From contig DATAWK010000047.1 in assembly GCA_036267255.1 (NCBI GenBank), positions 248,001-312,000 of the forward strand: a stretch of 64,000 nt of DNA. Direction: 5' to 3'. This document shows, piece after piece, positions 36,221-45,524 of this stretch. Numbering within the stretch: position 1 is the first letter of the stretch; each line of letters opens with the position of its first letter. The notes under the pieces were generated by a model. The model was not told the origin of the DNA, searched no databases, and worked only from the letters and a program-made list of their open reading frames with translations. Origin of the DNA: DATAWK01 sp036267255. Lineage in GTDB: Bacteria; Acidobacteriota; Terriglobia; Terriglobales; Acidobacteriaceae. Both the position numbers and the translations under genes were made by a program.

Positions 36221-38296
36221 ATGAACAAGGATGAGGGCAGCACTGCGTGGAGCCGGCGGCAATTCCTCTCAAGTGCGGTAGCAGGTTCCGCTATCTGGAT
36301 CGTGTCATCCAAAAACGCGGTAGGATTCGATCGATCTAAAGCTCCAACGTCCTATGCAGCGCTTCATAGCCTTCCGCCCGGTGCAATCCAGCCAGAGGGA
36401 TGGTTGCGAGTGTGGCTGGAGAAGCAGGCAAATGAATTGGCTATTTCTTTGCCAACGGTTTCCGAACCATTTAAAGGCGCGTATTGGGCCGGAGACGAAA
36501 AGCCATATTCCGATGGTTGGTGGGCCTGGGAAGATAAAGGGTACTGGGCCGACGGAGCTACCCGTTGCGCTCTCGCTCTTGGAGACCGGAGGCTGCTGCG
36601 AGCAGCTCAGGTGCCAGTGAACTATACGCTGAGCCATCCTTCTGCAGATGGGTATCTAGGGCCGGCATACTTGCTGCCACCTCGGAAGGACTGCTACCGT
36701 TTTCCCCATACCATTTTCTTCCGGGCGATGGCTGCGACATCAGAGGCCGACGGCAACGCGCGAATTGTAGAAGCGATTCGTCAACACTACTTGGGAGGGG
36801 ACACCGCCGACTATGGTGTGGTGCAGCGAAATGTCACCAATATCGAAGCAATGCTCTGGTGCTACGAACGGTGCGGCGATCCCCGCCTATTGGCCAAGGC
36901 AGAGCAGGCATGGAGCGAGTATCTTTCCCACGCAGGGGACAAATTGCAAGGAGATCTGGCTCCAGCCAGAGTTTTCTCTGATACTCCCATCAACGCTCAT
37001 GGTGTAACGTATGCGGAAACCAGCAAGCTGCCGGCTTTGCTGTATATGCATACGGGCAAGCAAAGCTATTTAAAGTTTGCCGTTGCCGCACAACAGAGAA
37101 TTTTTGATCACCATATGTTAGTCGATGGAGGTCCTTCGACTTCAGAGTGGTTCCACGGCACAACCTCTCTGGATGCTCATGAAACCTGTGACATTGCCGA
37201 TCACACCTGGTCCTGGGGCTATCTGCTGATGGCGACAGGCAACGGAGCCTGGGGCGATCATGTCGAGCGCGCCTGTTTCAACGCAGGATTCGGGGCTATT
37301 AAGAAAGACTGGAAGGCGCTGCAATATTTCTCCTGCCCCAATCAGGTACTGGCTACGTTGAATTCCAATCACACAATTGAGGATCGTGGGACATCCCAGA
37401 TGGCGTATCAGCCCAATCCAGGACAGCATGTTTCCTGTTGCGCCGGCAATGTCCATCGCATCTATCCCAACTATTTACTTCGAATGTGGATGAAACAAGG
37501 AACAGACGGCTTAGCTGCTACGCTCTATGGACCTTCTCGCGTAAAAACTGCCGTAGGTGCGGGGCAGCAGCCGATAGAGATCGTCCAAACGACGAACTAT
37601 CCGTTTGAAGATGCGATTCACCTGAGTTTCCACTCGGCCAAGCCTGTATCGTTTCCACTCTATTTACGCATCCCGCAATGGTGTAAGAATCCTGAGATCG
37701 CAGTGAATGGCGAGTCGGTTGCACCATTGGAAATGGCCGATAATTTCGCCATTCTGCGCCGGACATTTCACCCAGGAGACACAATTGCTCTGACTTTCCC
37801 CATGCAGACTGCAGTGACACACTGGCCGGAAAACGGTGTTGCAGTGGAACACGGTCCACTTGTCTATTCCTTACCCATTGAAGCAAACTGGACCTCCGCA
37901 ATGGAACAGCCTTGGTCTACACCGGAATTCCCGGAGTGGATTGCCACTCCAGTAAGTGCGTGGAACTACGGTCTGACTCTCGATTCCATACATCCCGAGG
38001 CAGGAGTGAAGCTCCACCGAAAAGCCATGACAGAGGATCCCTGGGTGGATCCTCCAGTAAGTCTTGAGGTAAGCGCGAGAAGGATTGAAAATTGGCAGAT
38101 GCAAGAAAATCCGAAAAACCCCGAGCAGCGATTTACGCCTCCGCTCCCGGATATTCGAACAGCAAAGTTAACGGATTCCATCGAGCAACTCGTGCTGGTT
38201 CCTTATGGGTCGACGCATTTACGGGTGACAATTTTCCCGCAGGTTGCGTCACCAACCACGGAAAAATCAGAGGCAGCCGGCGATTCTGCGGGTTAA
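36221..38296 (+). CDS. GH127 family beta-L-arabinofuranosidase, Tat-exported
   Basis: A 691-residue glycoside hydrolase. The N-terminus has a twin-arginine signal (SRRQFLSSAVAG). Catalytic features of GH127 (DUF1680) are present: HETC (Glu321, Cys323) and the vicinal pair VSCCAGN (Cys406, Cys407), which in the bifidobacterial enzyme HypBA1 bind zinc and supply the cysteine nucleophile. HypBA1 releases L-arabinofuranose from hydroxyproline-linked beta-arabinosides of extensin. The start at 36221 has GGAGGA seven bases upstream. GH146 or another DUF1680 specificity cannot be excluded by eye. Its position beside hydroxyproline catabolism supports the HypBA1-like role. Confidence 0.85.
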   Translation: MNKDEGSTAWSRRQFLSSAVAGSAIWIVSSKNAVGFDRSKAPTSYAALHSLPPGAIQPEGWLRVWLEKQANELAISLPTVSEPFKGAYWAGDEKPYSDGWWAWEDKGYWADGATRCALALGDRRLLRAAQVPVNYTLSHPSADGYLGPAYLLPPRKDCYRFPHTIFFRAMAATSEADGNARIVEAIRQHYLGGDTADYGVVQRNVTNIEAMLWCYERCGDPRLLAKAEQAWSEYLSHAGDKLQGDLAPARVFSDTPINAHGVTYAETSKLPALLYMHTGKQSYLKFAVAAQQRIFDHHMLVDGGPSTSEWFHGTTSLDAHETCDIADHTWSWGYLLMATGNGAWGDHVERACFNAGFGAIKKDWKALQYFSCPNQVLATLNSNHTIEDRGTSQMAYQPNPGQHVSCCAGNVHRIYPNYLLRMWMKQGTDGLAATLYGPSRVKTAVGAGQQPIEIVQTTNYPFEDAIHLSFHSAKPVSFPLYLRIPQWCKNPEIAVNGESVAPLEMADNFAILRRTFHPGDTIALTFPMQTAVTHWPENGVAVEHGPLVYSLPIEANWTSAMEQPWSTPEFPEWIATPVSAWNYGLTLDSIHPEAGVKLHRKAMTEDPWVDPPVSLEVSARRIENWQMQENPKNPEQRFTPPLPDIRTAKLTDSIEQLVLVPYGSTHLRVTIFPQVASPTTEKSEAAGDSAG

Positions 38297-38465
38297 AGCA
38301 AGGGATAAAATTCGGCTCGAATGGGAGCAACGTTGCGTTCGAGCATGTTCGGAACCAGCGCGGTTCTTTAACCTGGAGCGGATCACTCCACGCATCTCCT
38401 TGACGGTAGTTTTCAGGTAGATTCTTAGGGATTAAAACGCATAAAAACTGGTTGCATCTTTAATG

Positions 38466-38481
38466 TGGTATCGTGTATACA
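38466..38481 (-). promoter_or_regulatory. operator-like site C, at the gntR start
   Basis: Read on the minus strand, the core is TGTATACACGATACCA, 15 of 16 matches to the site at 52515. It ends seven bases before the ATG of the GntR gene and would cover the transcription or translation start, which suggests autoregulation. On the plus strand it reads TGGTATCGTGTATACA, with GTAT repeats and a GTGTATACAC palindrome, reminiscent of GntR/FCD-type operators. Confidence 0.65.
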
Positions 38482-38487
38482 CACTTT

Positions 38488-39216
38488 ATGAAATCCTACA
38501 GTCCGATTTTAGTGCGAACTCCCACGACCCCCTTTGCGCTGCCACGTCAGACTCTAGTCGAGACAGCGGTGGATGCGCTTCGAAAGAGAATTATTGGCGG
38601 CGAATTCCAAGAGGGGGAATCCCTCAACCAGGTAACAATCGCGCGGGAATATGCGATCAGCCGTATCCCGCTACGCGAGGCGATGCGCCAATTGGAAGCG
38701 GAAGGATTGCTGGTGTTTCAGCCCGGGAAAGGGGCTGTAGTCTCCGGCCTTTCGCTCAGTGAGATCGGCGAAGTGATTGATCTCCGCGCGAAAATTGAAC
38801 CGGATCTGCTATCGAAAGCAATCACCCACCTGACAGCAGCAGATTTTGAGCAGGCCAAAGCAATCCTCGACGAATTTGAAACTGCTTTTAAAAAGAACGA
38901 GGTCGCAACCTGGGGCGAGTTCAACTGGCGTTTTCATTCGACACTGTATGCACCCAGCGGATGTGCGATCACGATGGGAATTTTGCAAAACCTGCATCAT
39001 CTCAATGAACGCTATGCCAGAGTTCAGATTTCAATGACCCATTGGGAGCAGCGTGCGGCACAAGAGCATCGGGATATTCTCGAAGCTTGCCGCAAACGGG
39101 AACGTCGCAAGGCCGCGATGTTACTCAAGGATCATATTCTCACGGCTGGACAGGCTCTAATTCGCGTTCTCGAAGAGCAGCGCAAAACAAAGGGCAAGAC
39201 GGCGAAGACAAACTAA
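38488..39216 (+). CDS. GntR family (FCD) transcriptional regulator
   Basis: A 242-residue regulator with an N-terminal winged helix (LRKRIIGGEFQEGESLNQ...ISRIPLREAMRQLEAEGLLVFQPGKGAVV, cited in part) and a C-terminal FCD ligand domain (LRAKIEPDLLSKAI, FHSTLY, HRDILEACRKR), which binds sugar acids, amino or organic acids. A GTG at 38473 could also start it, but ATG at 38488 is preferred. It heads an apparent operon with the enolase-family gene, GH95, DPP IV and peptide symporter genes. It is the obvious candidate to bind the four shared operator-like sites. Confidence 0.92.
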   Translation: MKSYSPILVRTPTTPFALPRQTLVETAVDALRKRIIGGEFQEGESLNQVTIAREYAISRIPLREAMRQLEAEGLLVFQPGKGAVVSGLSLSEIGEVIDLRAKIEPDLLSKAITHLTAADFEQAKAILDEFETAFKKNEVATWGEFNWRFHSTLYAPSGCAITMGILQNLHHLNERYARVQISMTHWEQRAAQEHRDILEACRKRERRKAAMLLKDHILTAGQALIRVLEEQRKTKGKTAKTN

Positions 39217-39218
39217 TC

Positions 39219-40328
39219 ATGCCAGTAAAGATCACCAAGATTGAGGCTTTCCAGGTCGATTTGCCATTATGCGAGGGCAGCTATAAATGGTCTGGCGGAA
39301 AGAGCGTCGAGGTTTTTGACTCGACAGTCGTTGCTGTTCATACGGATGCGGGCGTTACCGGTTATGGTGAAGTTTGTCCGCTAGGGCCGGCCTATCTGCC
39401 GGCATACGCCAACGGCGTGCGCGCCGGTATTGCGGAAGTTGCTCCCTATCTGATTGGTATGGATCCGACTTCTTTATCCCTTGTGAATGATTGCATGAAC
39501 CAGGGCCTGAATGGACACCCGTATGTGAAGTCCGGGCTCGATATCGCGTGCTGGGACATCCTTGGAAAACTTACAGGTTTGCCCATTGTTGCTTTACTCG
39601 GTGGCCGTTACGGAGAATCCTTTCCGCTCTACCGCGCCATCTCGCAGGAAAGCCCCGAGGAGATGGCTCGTAAAGTGAGCATGTATCGCAGTGATGGATA
39701 CACAAAGTTTCAGCTCAAGGTTGGTGGCCATCCCGACGCAGACATTGCACGGATCCTCGAGGTATCGGAGATGCTGGAAGCAGGAGACGTTCTGGTCGCG
39801 GATGCGAATACCGGTTGGAGTCAGCATCAGGCTCTTCGGGTTGCGAACGCCGTACGCAATGTCGATGTTTACATCGAACAGCCATGCGCCAGCTATCGGG
39901 AATGTCTGACCGTAAGGCGCAACACGCATAGGCCATTCATTCTGGATGAAGTGATCGACAGTGTAGAGATGGTGGTTGAGGGAATAAAAGACCGGGCCAT
40001 GGACATCATTAATCTGAAGATCTCGAAAGTCGGTGGGCTTACAAAGGCGCGGCAAATTCGGGACCTATGTGTTTCGCTCGGCATTGCTCTGACCATCGAA
40101 GATAGCTGGGGTGGCGACATTACGACCGCCGCGATTGCCCATCTGGCTCATAGCACACCGTCCGAGTATCTTTTTTCTTCCACAGATTTCAACAGTTATG
40201 TGACGGTAAGCATTGCTGAAGGAGCGCCTCGGCGAAACAGAGGGCGTCTCGCGGCGTCCGACGCACCTGGACTTGGAATCGAGCCGATATGGAACGTGCT
40301 GGGCGACCCTGTACTTTCTATTCCATAG
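39219..40328 (+). CDS. enolase-superfamily enzyme, cis-3-hydroxy-L-proline dehydratase-like
   Basis: A mandelate racemase/muconate lactonizing-type barrel of 369 residues. Catalytic lysines are in FQLKVGG and LKISKVGG; metal ligands are in VADANTGW, YIEQPC and LDEVIDS. The N-terminus (ITKIEAFQVDLPL, YGEVCPLGPAYLPAYANGVR) and the end (STDFNSYVTVS) resemble cis-3-hydroxy-L-proline dehydratases and hydroxyproline-betaine epimerases as I recall them. The product of dehydration would be 1-pyrroline-2-carboxylate. The ATG is two bases after the gntR stop. A sugar-acid dehydratase is the main alternative; the hydroxyproline genes nearby favour the first reading. Confidence 0.75.
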   Translation: MPVKITKIEAFQVDLPLCEGSYKWSGGKSVEVFDSTVVAVHTDAGVTGYGEVCPLGPAYLPAYANGVRAGIAEVAPYLIGMDPTSLSLVNDCMNQGLNGHPYVKSGLDIACWDILGKLTGLPIVALLGGRYGESFPLYRAISQESPEEMARKVSMYRSDGYTKFQLKVGGHPDADIARILEVSEMLEAGDVLVADANTGWSQHQALRVANAVRNVDVYIEQPCASYRECLTVRRNTHRPFILDEVIDSVEMVVEGIKDRAMDIINLKISKVGGLTKARQIRDLCVSLGIALTIEDSWGGDITTAAIAHLAHSTPSEYLFSSTDFNSYVTVSIAEGAPRRNRGRLAASDAPGLGIEPIWNVLGDPVLSIP

Positions 40329-40354
40329 TGATGACTCAAACATGAGGTAGTTCA

Positions 40355-40636
40355 GTGAAAGAGAATGTATCGCGGAGAAGTTTTGGCCGGGCTACAGTGA
40401 GTGCTCTAGGTTGTCTGGCTCTGGCGCCTGTAGGAAAACTACTGATCGAATCACGAAAAGAATCACCGAATTCTTCCTCGAAACCTGCTCGGAAACTCCT
40501 AAATTCTTCGTTGCAGCCTTCGCCCGCTGAAACCTTAACCTATGCCCAGCGATGGGATAGAAACGCATCGGAAGTTTCAGGATCACATCAGAAGAGAACA
40601 AAGTTACGGCTGCCGTCTGCGGAAAACCATCTATGA
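40355..40636 (+). CDS. short Tat-signal protein, possibly a gene remnant
   Basis: A 93-residue frame starting with GTG, with TGAGGTAG upstream. It opens with a convincing twin-arginine signal (SRRSFGRATVSALGCLALAP) but then has only about 60 low-complexity Ser/Lys/Pro-rich residues and no recognisable domain. Its stop overlaps the ATG of the GH95 gene (ATGA at 40633-40636). Either it is a real small exported protein coupled to GH95 translation, or the 5' stub of a deleted exported enzyme. Confidence 0.45.
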   Translation: MKENVSRRSFGRATVSALGCLALAPVGKLLIESRKESPNSSSKPARKLLNSSLQPSPAETLTYAQRWDRNASEVSGSHQKRTKLRLPSAENHL

Positions 40637-43194
40637 AACGACGTCAATTTCTGGAAACAATTGTTGCCTCTACTGCCGCTCTCACCCTTCCCAACACACT
40701 CCTCGCCGACTCAAATGCCGGTTCTTCCGGTGGAAAGGCCGAGCCGGCCAATCCTGACGATTCCATTCTCTGGTACCAACAGCCTGCCAAAAAATGGGTA
40801 GACGCGCTGCCTATAGGAAATGGCAGATTGGGCGCGATGGTATTTGGTGGCACTGCAAGCGAACGCATTCAGCTCAATGAAGATACCGTCTGGAGTGGAG
40901 GCCCGTACGATCCCACAAATCCGAAGGGGCCGCAGGCGCTTCCTGAAATTCGTCGGCTGGTGTTTGCCGGTGAGAACCTCCAGGCTCATCGGTTATTTGG
41001 ACGCACCATGTTTGGTCTGGCCATTCCTCAGATGCAGTATCAGCCTTTGGGAGATCTCTGGCTAACATTCACAGGGCAGAGTCAGGCCAACGATCACCAA
41101 CGCCAGTTGGCGACGGACATGGGAATGATCACGCCAAAACCTGTCAGCGACTATCGCCGACAGTTAGATCTGGATGAAGCGATCGTAACGGTACAGTATC
41201 GGGATGGCGGCGTCACCTATAAGAGGGAAGTGTTCGCAAGCCCGGTGGATCAGGTATTTGTGGTTCGTTTGACTGCGGACCAGAAACAGAAAATTTCCTT
41301 TTCGGCGGCTTTGATTGCCGGCAATTCAGAGCAACGGGACGGGGACGCGCGCTATGATGCTGTCGCGCCCAACGAAATAGTTGTGCGCGGCTGTACGATG
41401 TCCGATGAAGGAATTGACGGCCAGGTGCACTACCAGTCGCGCGCACGGATTTTGACCGAAGGCGGAAAGATCACCGCGGCAGATGACGGAACGTTAACCA
41501 TTACGGACGCCGATGCTGCGACCATTTTGATTGCAGCCGGAACTAGCTTTGTAAATTATAAAAACCCGAATGGGAATCCCGAATCGAAGATAAAACAGCA
41601 GATCGAAATGGCTTCTGCGAAGTCTTATACGGAATTGCGCAGCGATCATGTTGCCGCACACCAGGAAATATTTAGAAGAGTGCGGGTTGATCTGGGATCT
41701 TCGGAAAGTGCAAGTCTGCCCACAAACGAGCGCCTCGATAAGTTTCATGAAACGAATGATCCAAGCATGGCGGCGCTGTATTTTCAATTTGGCCGCTACA
41801 TGTTGATGTCCTGCTCCCGGCCAGGCAGTCTGCCGGCGAACCTGCAAGGTATCTGGAATGATTCGAATGCTCCGTCATGGGGTGGCAAGTACACCACCAA
41901 TATCAATTTACAAATGAATTACTGGCCTGCGGAGCCAGCCAATCTTTCCGATTGCGCAGAACCCTTATTTCAGATGATTGCGGACATGGCGGTACCAGGC
42001 GCCCGTGTCGCGGAAGTAAATTATGGAGTCAAGGGTTGGGTATTACATCAAAATACAGATCTCTGGCTGGCCTGCGCACCGATGGATGGTCCCACCTGGG
42101 GTACCTTTGCCACCGGCGGAGCCTGGCTCTGCACGCACCTGTGGGAGAACTATCTCTTCAATGGGGATACGGAAACGCTGAAGAAGTTTTATCCGCTGAT
42201 GAAGGGCTCGGCGCAATTCTTCCTCAATACCTTGGTGGAGCATCCACGGTTGAAATGGATGGTGACATGTCCATCGATGTCCCCGGAACATTTCCCCGAA
42301 AGTCCTACAGAAAGCGTTCCCTTCTGGGATGAAGTCACGAACCTTCACCTGAAGGGAACCACCATTTGCGCCGGCCCGACCATCGACATGTCAATCCTGA
42401 GAAATCTCTTTGGAGGATGCATTCAAGCGAGTGAGATTCTCGGGGTCGATGAGGATTTTCGGAAGCAACTGCAGGAAATGAGTCCACGTCTGGCGCCGTT
42501 GCAGATAGGTAAGTGGGGCCAGTTGCAGGAGTGGCTGGATGACTGGGACGATCCAGAGGATCATCACCGCCATATGTCGCCGCTCTGGGGGCTTTATCCT
42601 GGCCACGAGATCACACCCCGGCAAACACCGAAGTTGGCGGCGGCGGCGGCAAAATTGCTGAAATCGAGAGGGGATGGTGGTCCCGGCTGGGGCATGGCGT
42701 GGAAGATATGTCTTCGAGCGCGCCTGTTGGATGGAGAATACGCCTACCTGGAACTTCAGAGATTACTCACTGCAGTGGATAAGGATGAGATCAGCTACAA
42801 AGACGGTGGAACGTATCCGAATCTGATGAACGCGTTGCCATATCAGATTGACGGAAATATGGGAGCTACCGCCGGTATCGCAGAAATGCTGATCCAATCG
42901 CACGCCGGGGAAATTCACTTAATTCCTGCCATTCCGAAGGCCTGGGCAAATGGTTCCGTTAAGGGACTCAAGGCGCGCGGTGGATTCGTAGTGGACATGA
43001 AATGGAAAGATAACAAGATTACCAATGCTTCGGTTGATTCCAAACTGGGTGGTACGTGCAGAATTCGGAGTTCGGCGCAAATTTCCAAGGTTTCTTTATC
43101 CAATGGCAATGTTTCATTCACGCGCCCGGAACAGAACCTTGTCGAATTCAAAACCAAGGCAGGAGAAACATACTCCATTGAAGCCGGTGCTTAA
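40633..43194 (+). CDS. GH95 family glycosidase (alpha-L-fucosidase/alpha-L-galactosidase), Tat-exported
   Basis: An 853-residue enzyme with a Tat signal (MKRRQFLETIVASTAAL). It starts the GH95 N-domain with LWYQQPAKKWVDALPIGNGRLGAMVFGG (cited in part) and has the (alpha/alpha)6 core with TNINLQMNYWPAEPANL, HQNTDLW, TCPSMSPEH and QIDGNMGATAGIAEML, corresponding to the catalytic Asn, Glu and Asp region of the Bifidobacterium enzyme AfcA. GH95 acts on alpha-1,2-linked L-fucose or L-galactose at glycan tips such as xyloglucan and arabinogalactan side chains. It is the fourth gene of the gntR operon. Confidence 0.9.
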   Translation: MKRRQFLETIVASTAALTLPNTLLADSNAGSSGGKAEPANPDDSILWYQQPAKKWVDALPIGNGRLGAMVFGGTASERIQLNEDTVWSGGPYDPTNPKGPQALPEIRRLVFAGENLQAHRLFGRTMFGLAIPQMQYQPLGDLWLTFTGQSQANDHQRQLATDMGMITPKPVSDYRRQLDLDEAIVTVQYRDGGVTYKREVFASPVDQVFVVRLTADQKQKISFSAALIAGNSEQRDGDARYDAVAPNEIVVRGCTMSDEGIDGQVHYQSRARILTEGGKITAADDGTLTITDADAATILIAAGTSFVNYKNPNGNPESKIKQQIEMASAKSYTELRSDHVAAHQEIFRRVRVDLGSSESASLPTNERLDKFHETNDPSMAALYFQFGRYMLMSCSRPGSLPANLQGIWNDSNAPSWGGKYTTNINLQMNYWPAEPANLSDCAEPLFQMIADMAVPGARVAEVNYGVKGWVLHQNTDLWLACAPMDGPTWGTFATGGAWLCTHLWENYLFNGDTETLKKFYPLMKGSAQFFLNTLVEHPRLKWMVTCPSMSPEHFPESPTESVPFWDEVTNLHLKGTTICAGPTIDMSILRNLFGGCIQASEILGVDEDFRKQLQEMSPRLAPLQIGKWGQLQEWLDDWDDPEDHHRHMSPLWGLYPGHEITPRQTPKLAAAAAKLLKSRGDGGPGWGMAWKICLRARLLDGEYAYLELQRLLTAVDKDEISYKDGGTYPNLMNALPYQIDGNMGATAGIAEMLIQSHAGEIHLIPAIPKAWANGSVKGLKARGGFVVDMKWKDNKITNASVDSKLGGTCRIRSSAQISKVSLSNGNVSFTRPEQNLVEFKTKAGETYSIEAGA

Positions 43195-43232
43195 CCGTAT
43201 TTATGTAGTGAATATTAGTTTGGCAAGGTGAC

Positions 43233-45524
43233 ATGGAAAAAATGCATATGATAAAGCGTGGCGCTCGGTCGCTATCCATCCTGCTGGCGGCTCTCATTTT
43301 CATTGGCGCCTGTATCCCGGCGTTGGCATCGCCGGAACTTACCAGGACGTTGAACGAGATTTTCGTTCAACATGAATTCGATGCCAAAAATTTCGGCCCT
43401 GCGCGATGGCTTGATGGGGGAGTGGCCTACACCACGGTAGAGCCGTCGCCTGCGTTTCCGAATACGGATGCCAGAGATATTGTTCGCTATGAAACTGCGA
43501 CCGGAGCACGGACCGTGCTGGTTTCCGCGTCGCAATTGGTTCCGGCGCCAGGCTCGAAACCCCTTCGCATCGACGACTACGCATGGTCCCAGGACAGCAA
43601 GCGTCTCCTTATCTATACCAACTCGAAAAAAGTGTGGCGGCAGAATACGCGTGGCGACTATTGGGTGCTGTACCTTGACAGCGGAAAGCTGCAGAAGCTG
43701 GGTGGAGATGTACCGGCATCCACGTTGATGTTTGCCCAGTTCTCGCCAGACGGCCACAGTGTCGCCTATGTGCGTGATCACAATATCTACGTGGAAGATC
43801 TTGCTTCGGAGACAATCCGTCCGCTGACAACCGATGGTGCTGCCACGCTTATCAATGGAACCTCCGATTGGGCCAATGAAGAGGAGATGGATATCCGGAA
43901 CGGTTTCCGCTGGAGTCCGGACGGCCAGTCGATCGCTTACTGGCAGTTTGATACAACCGGTGTCGGTATCTACACATTGATCAACGACACTGCGGAAGAA
44001 TATCCGACTTTAAAGCAGTATCCGTACCCGCAGGTCGGAACCACCAACTCTGCCGTCCGCGTTGGCGTAGTGAGTGCAGAGGGTGGCCCCACGCGCTGGA
44101 TGAATGTCCCTGGCGATCCGCGAGAGCACTACATTGCACGGATGGACTGGGCCGGCAATTCGAATCAACTGGTTCTCGAGGTGTTGAATCGGCTTCAAAA
44201 TCAAAACAAGGTTTTACTGGCCGACGTGCACACAGGTTCTGTCCGCAAGGTGATGGAGGATACCGATCCGGCATGGTTGGATGTAGTGGAATCGTTTCAA
44301 TGGGCCGATGGAGGAAAAAGCCTGCTCTGGTTGAGTGAGCGAGACGGATGGCGCCATGTCTATAAGGTGTCGAGGAGCGGAGGCCCACTCAATCTACTGA
44401 CGCATGGGCCGCTGGATGTCATGAAAGAAGTTGCTGTCGACAATCGGAACGGTTGGCTGTATTACATTGCATCGCCCATCAATGCAACGCAACGGTATCT
44501 GTATCGTGTCGGTCTGGATGGTTCCGGTTCTCCGCAACGCATAACACCGATGGACGAGCCTGGGACACATAGTTATGACATTTCTCCCAATGGCCTTTGG
44601 GCTTTCCATAAGTACTCCACCGCCGATCATCCTCCAGTAACAGATCTGATTCGTTTGCCCAGCCATCAAAGCGTTCGCATACTCGAAAGCAATGAAGCCT
44701 TAGACCAGAAAGTGAAAGCACTCATTGCATCGCCTACAAAGTTTTTCCAGGTAACGATAGACGGCGGAGTCACGCTCGATGGTTGGATGATGCAGCCGCG
44801 GGATTTCGATCCTGCAAAGAAGTATCCGGTACTCGTGTATGTGTATGGTGAGCCTGCGGCAGTAACGGTAACGGACAAATGGGGCGGGGACACCACCTTG
44901 TTTCACCGCGCTATCGCCAACGACGGATATATCATCCTCAGCTTCGACAATCAAGGAACGCCCGCGCCCAAAGGCCGTGCCTGGCGCAAGATCGTCTTTG
45001 GCAGTCTCGGCCCGCTTTCCTCCGCCCAGCAGTCGGAAGCCATCCGGCAATTTGCCAGGGAACACTCCTATATAGATACCTCTCGGATGGCTATATGGGG
45101 CTGGAGTGGAGGCGGCTCGAATACTTTGAATCTTATGTTCCGATACCCGGGCCTTTTTAGTACCGGAATGGCCGTAGCTCCCATGGCTGATCAGCGTCAC
45201 TATGACACGATTTATCAAGAGCGTTACATGGGTTTGCCGAAAGACAATCCTAAAGGCTACCACGATGGTTCGCCCATCAACTTTGCCGAAGGTCTGCAGG
45301 GCAAGCTACTGATCGTCCATGGTTCGGGCGACGATAACTGCCATTTTCAAGTTACTGAGTTACTTGTCAACCGGCTGATTGCACTCGGCAAGTCTTTTGA
45401 CTTTATGGATTATCCGAATCGTACCCATGCCTTGTCGGAAGGTCCCGGGACTTCGTTTCACCTGCGCAGCCTGCTTGCACGATACCTTGAGGAGCATGTC
45501 CCGCCAGGCGGACAACCACAGTGA
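43233..45524 (+). CDS. dipeptidyl peptidase IV (S9 family)
   Basis: A 763-residue exported serine peptidase that removes X-Pro or X-Ala dipeptides from N-termini. A signal peptide is present (residues about 10-32). The beta-propeller carries DWANEEEMDIR (Glu216-218), the double-Glu N-terminus anchor specific to DPP IV. The hydrolase domain has the nucleophile in WGWSGGGS (Ser625), an Asp near 700 (HGSGDDNCHF) and a His in NRTHALS (His732). Proline-rich peptides such as extensin fragments are natural DPP IV substrates, which fits the cluster. It overlaps the peptide symporter gene by four bases (GTGA). Confidence 0.92.
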   Translation: MEKMHMIKRGARSLSILLAALIFIGACIPALASPELTRTLNEIFVQHEFDAKNFGPARWLDGGVAYTTVEPSPAFPNTDARDIVRYETATGARTVLVSASQLVPAPGSKPLRIDDYAWSQDSKRLLIYTNSKKVWRQNTRGDYWVLYLDSGKLQKLGGDVPASTLMFAQFSPDGHSVAYVRDHNIYVEDLASETIRPLTTDGAATLINGTSDWANEEEMDIRNGFRWSPDGQSIAYWQFDTTGVGIYTLINDTAEEYPTLKQYPYPQVGTTNSAVRVGVVSAEGGPTRWMNVPGDPREHYIARMDWAGNSNQLVLEVLNRLQNQNKVLLADVHTGSVRKVMEDTDPAWLDVVESFQWADGGKSLLWLSERDGWRHVYKVSRSGGPLNLLTHGPLDVMKEVAVDNRNGWLYYIASPINATQRYLYRVGLDGSGSPQRITPMDEPGTHSYDISPNGLWAFHKYSTADHPPVTDLIRLPSHQSVRILESNEALDQKVKALIASPTKFFQVTIDGGVTLDGWMMQPRDFDPAKKYPVLVYVYGEPAAVTVTDKWGGDTTLFHRAIANDGYIILSFDNQGTPAPKGRAWRKIVFGSLGPLSSAQQSEAIRQFAREHSYIDTSRMAIWGWSGGGSNTLNLMFRYPGLFSTGMAVAPMADQRHYDTIYQERYMGLPKDNPKGYHDGSPINFAEGLQGKLLIVHGSGDDNCHFQVTELLVNRLIALGKSFDFMDYPNRTHALSEGPGTSFHLRSLLARYLEEHVPPGGQPQ

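Noticed and set aside
38315..38344. Possible hairpin after GH127 (GCTCGAA/TTCGAGC)
   Set aside because: Only seven base pairs with a 16-base loop and no T tract, so it does not support a terminator.
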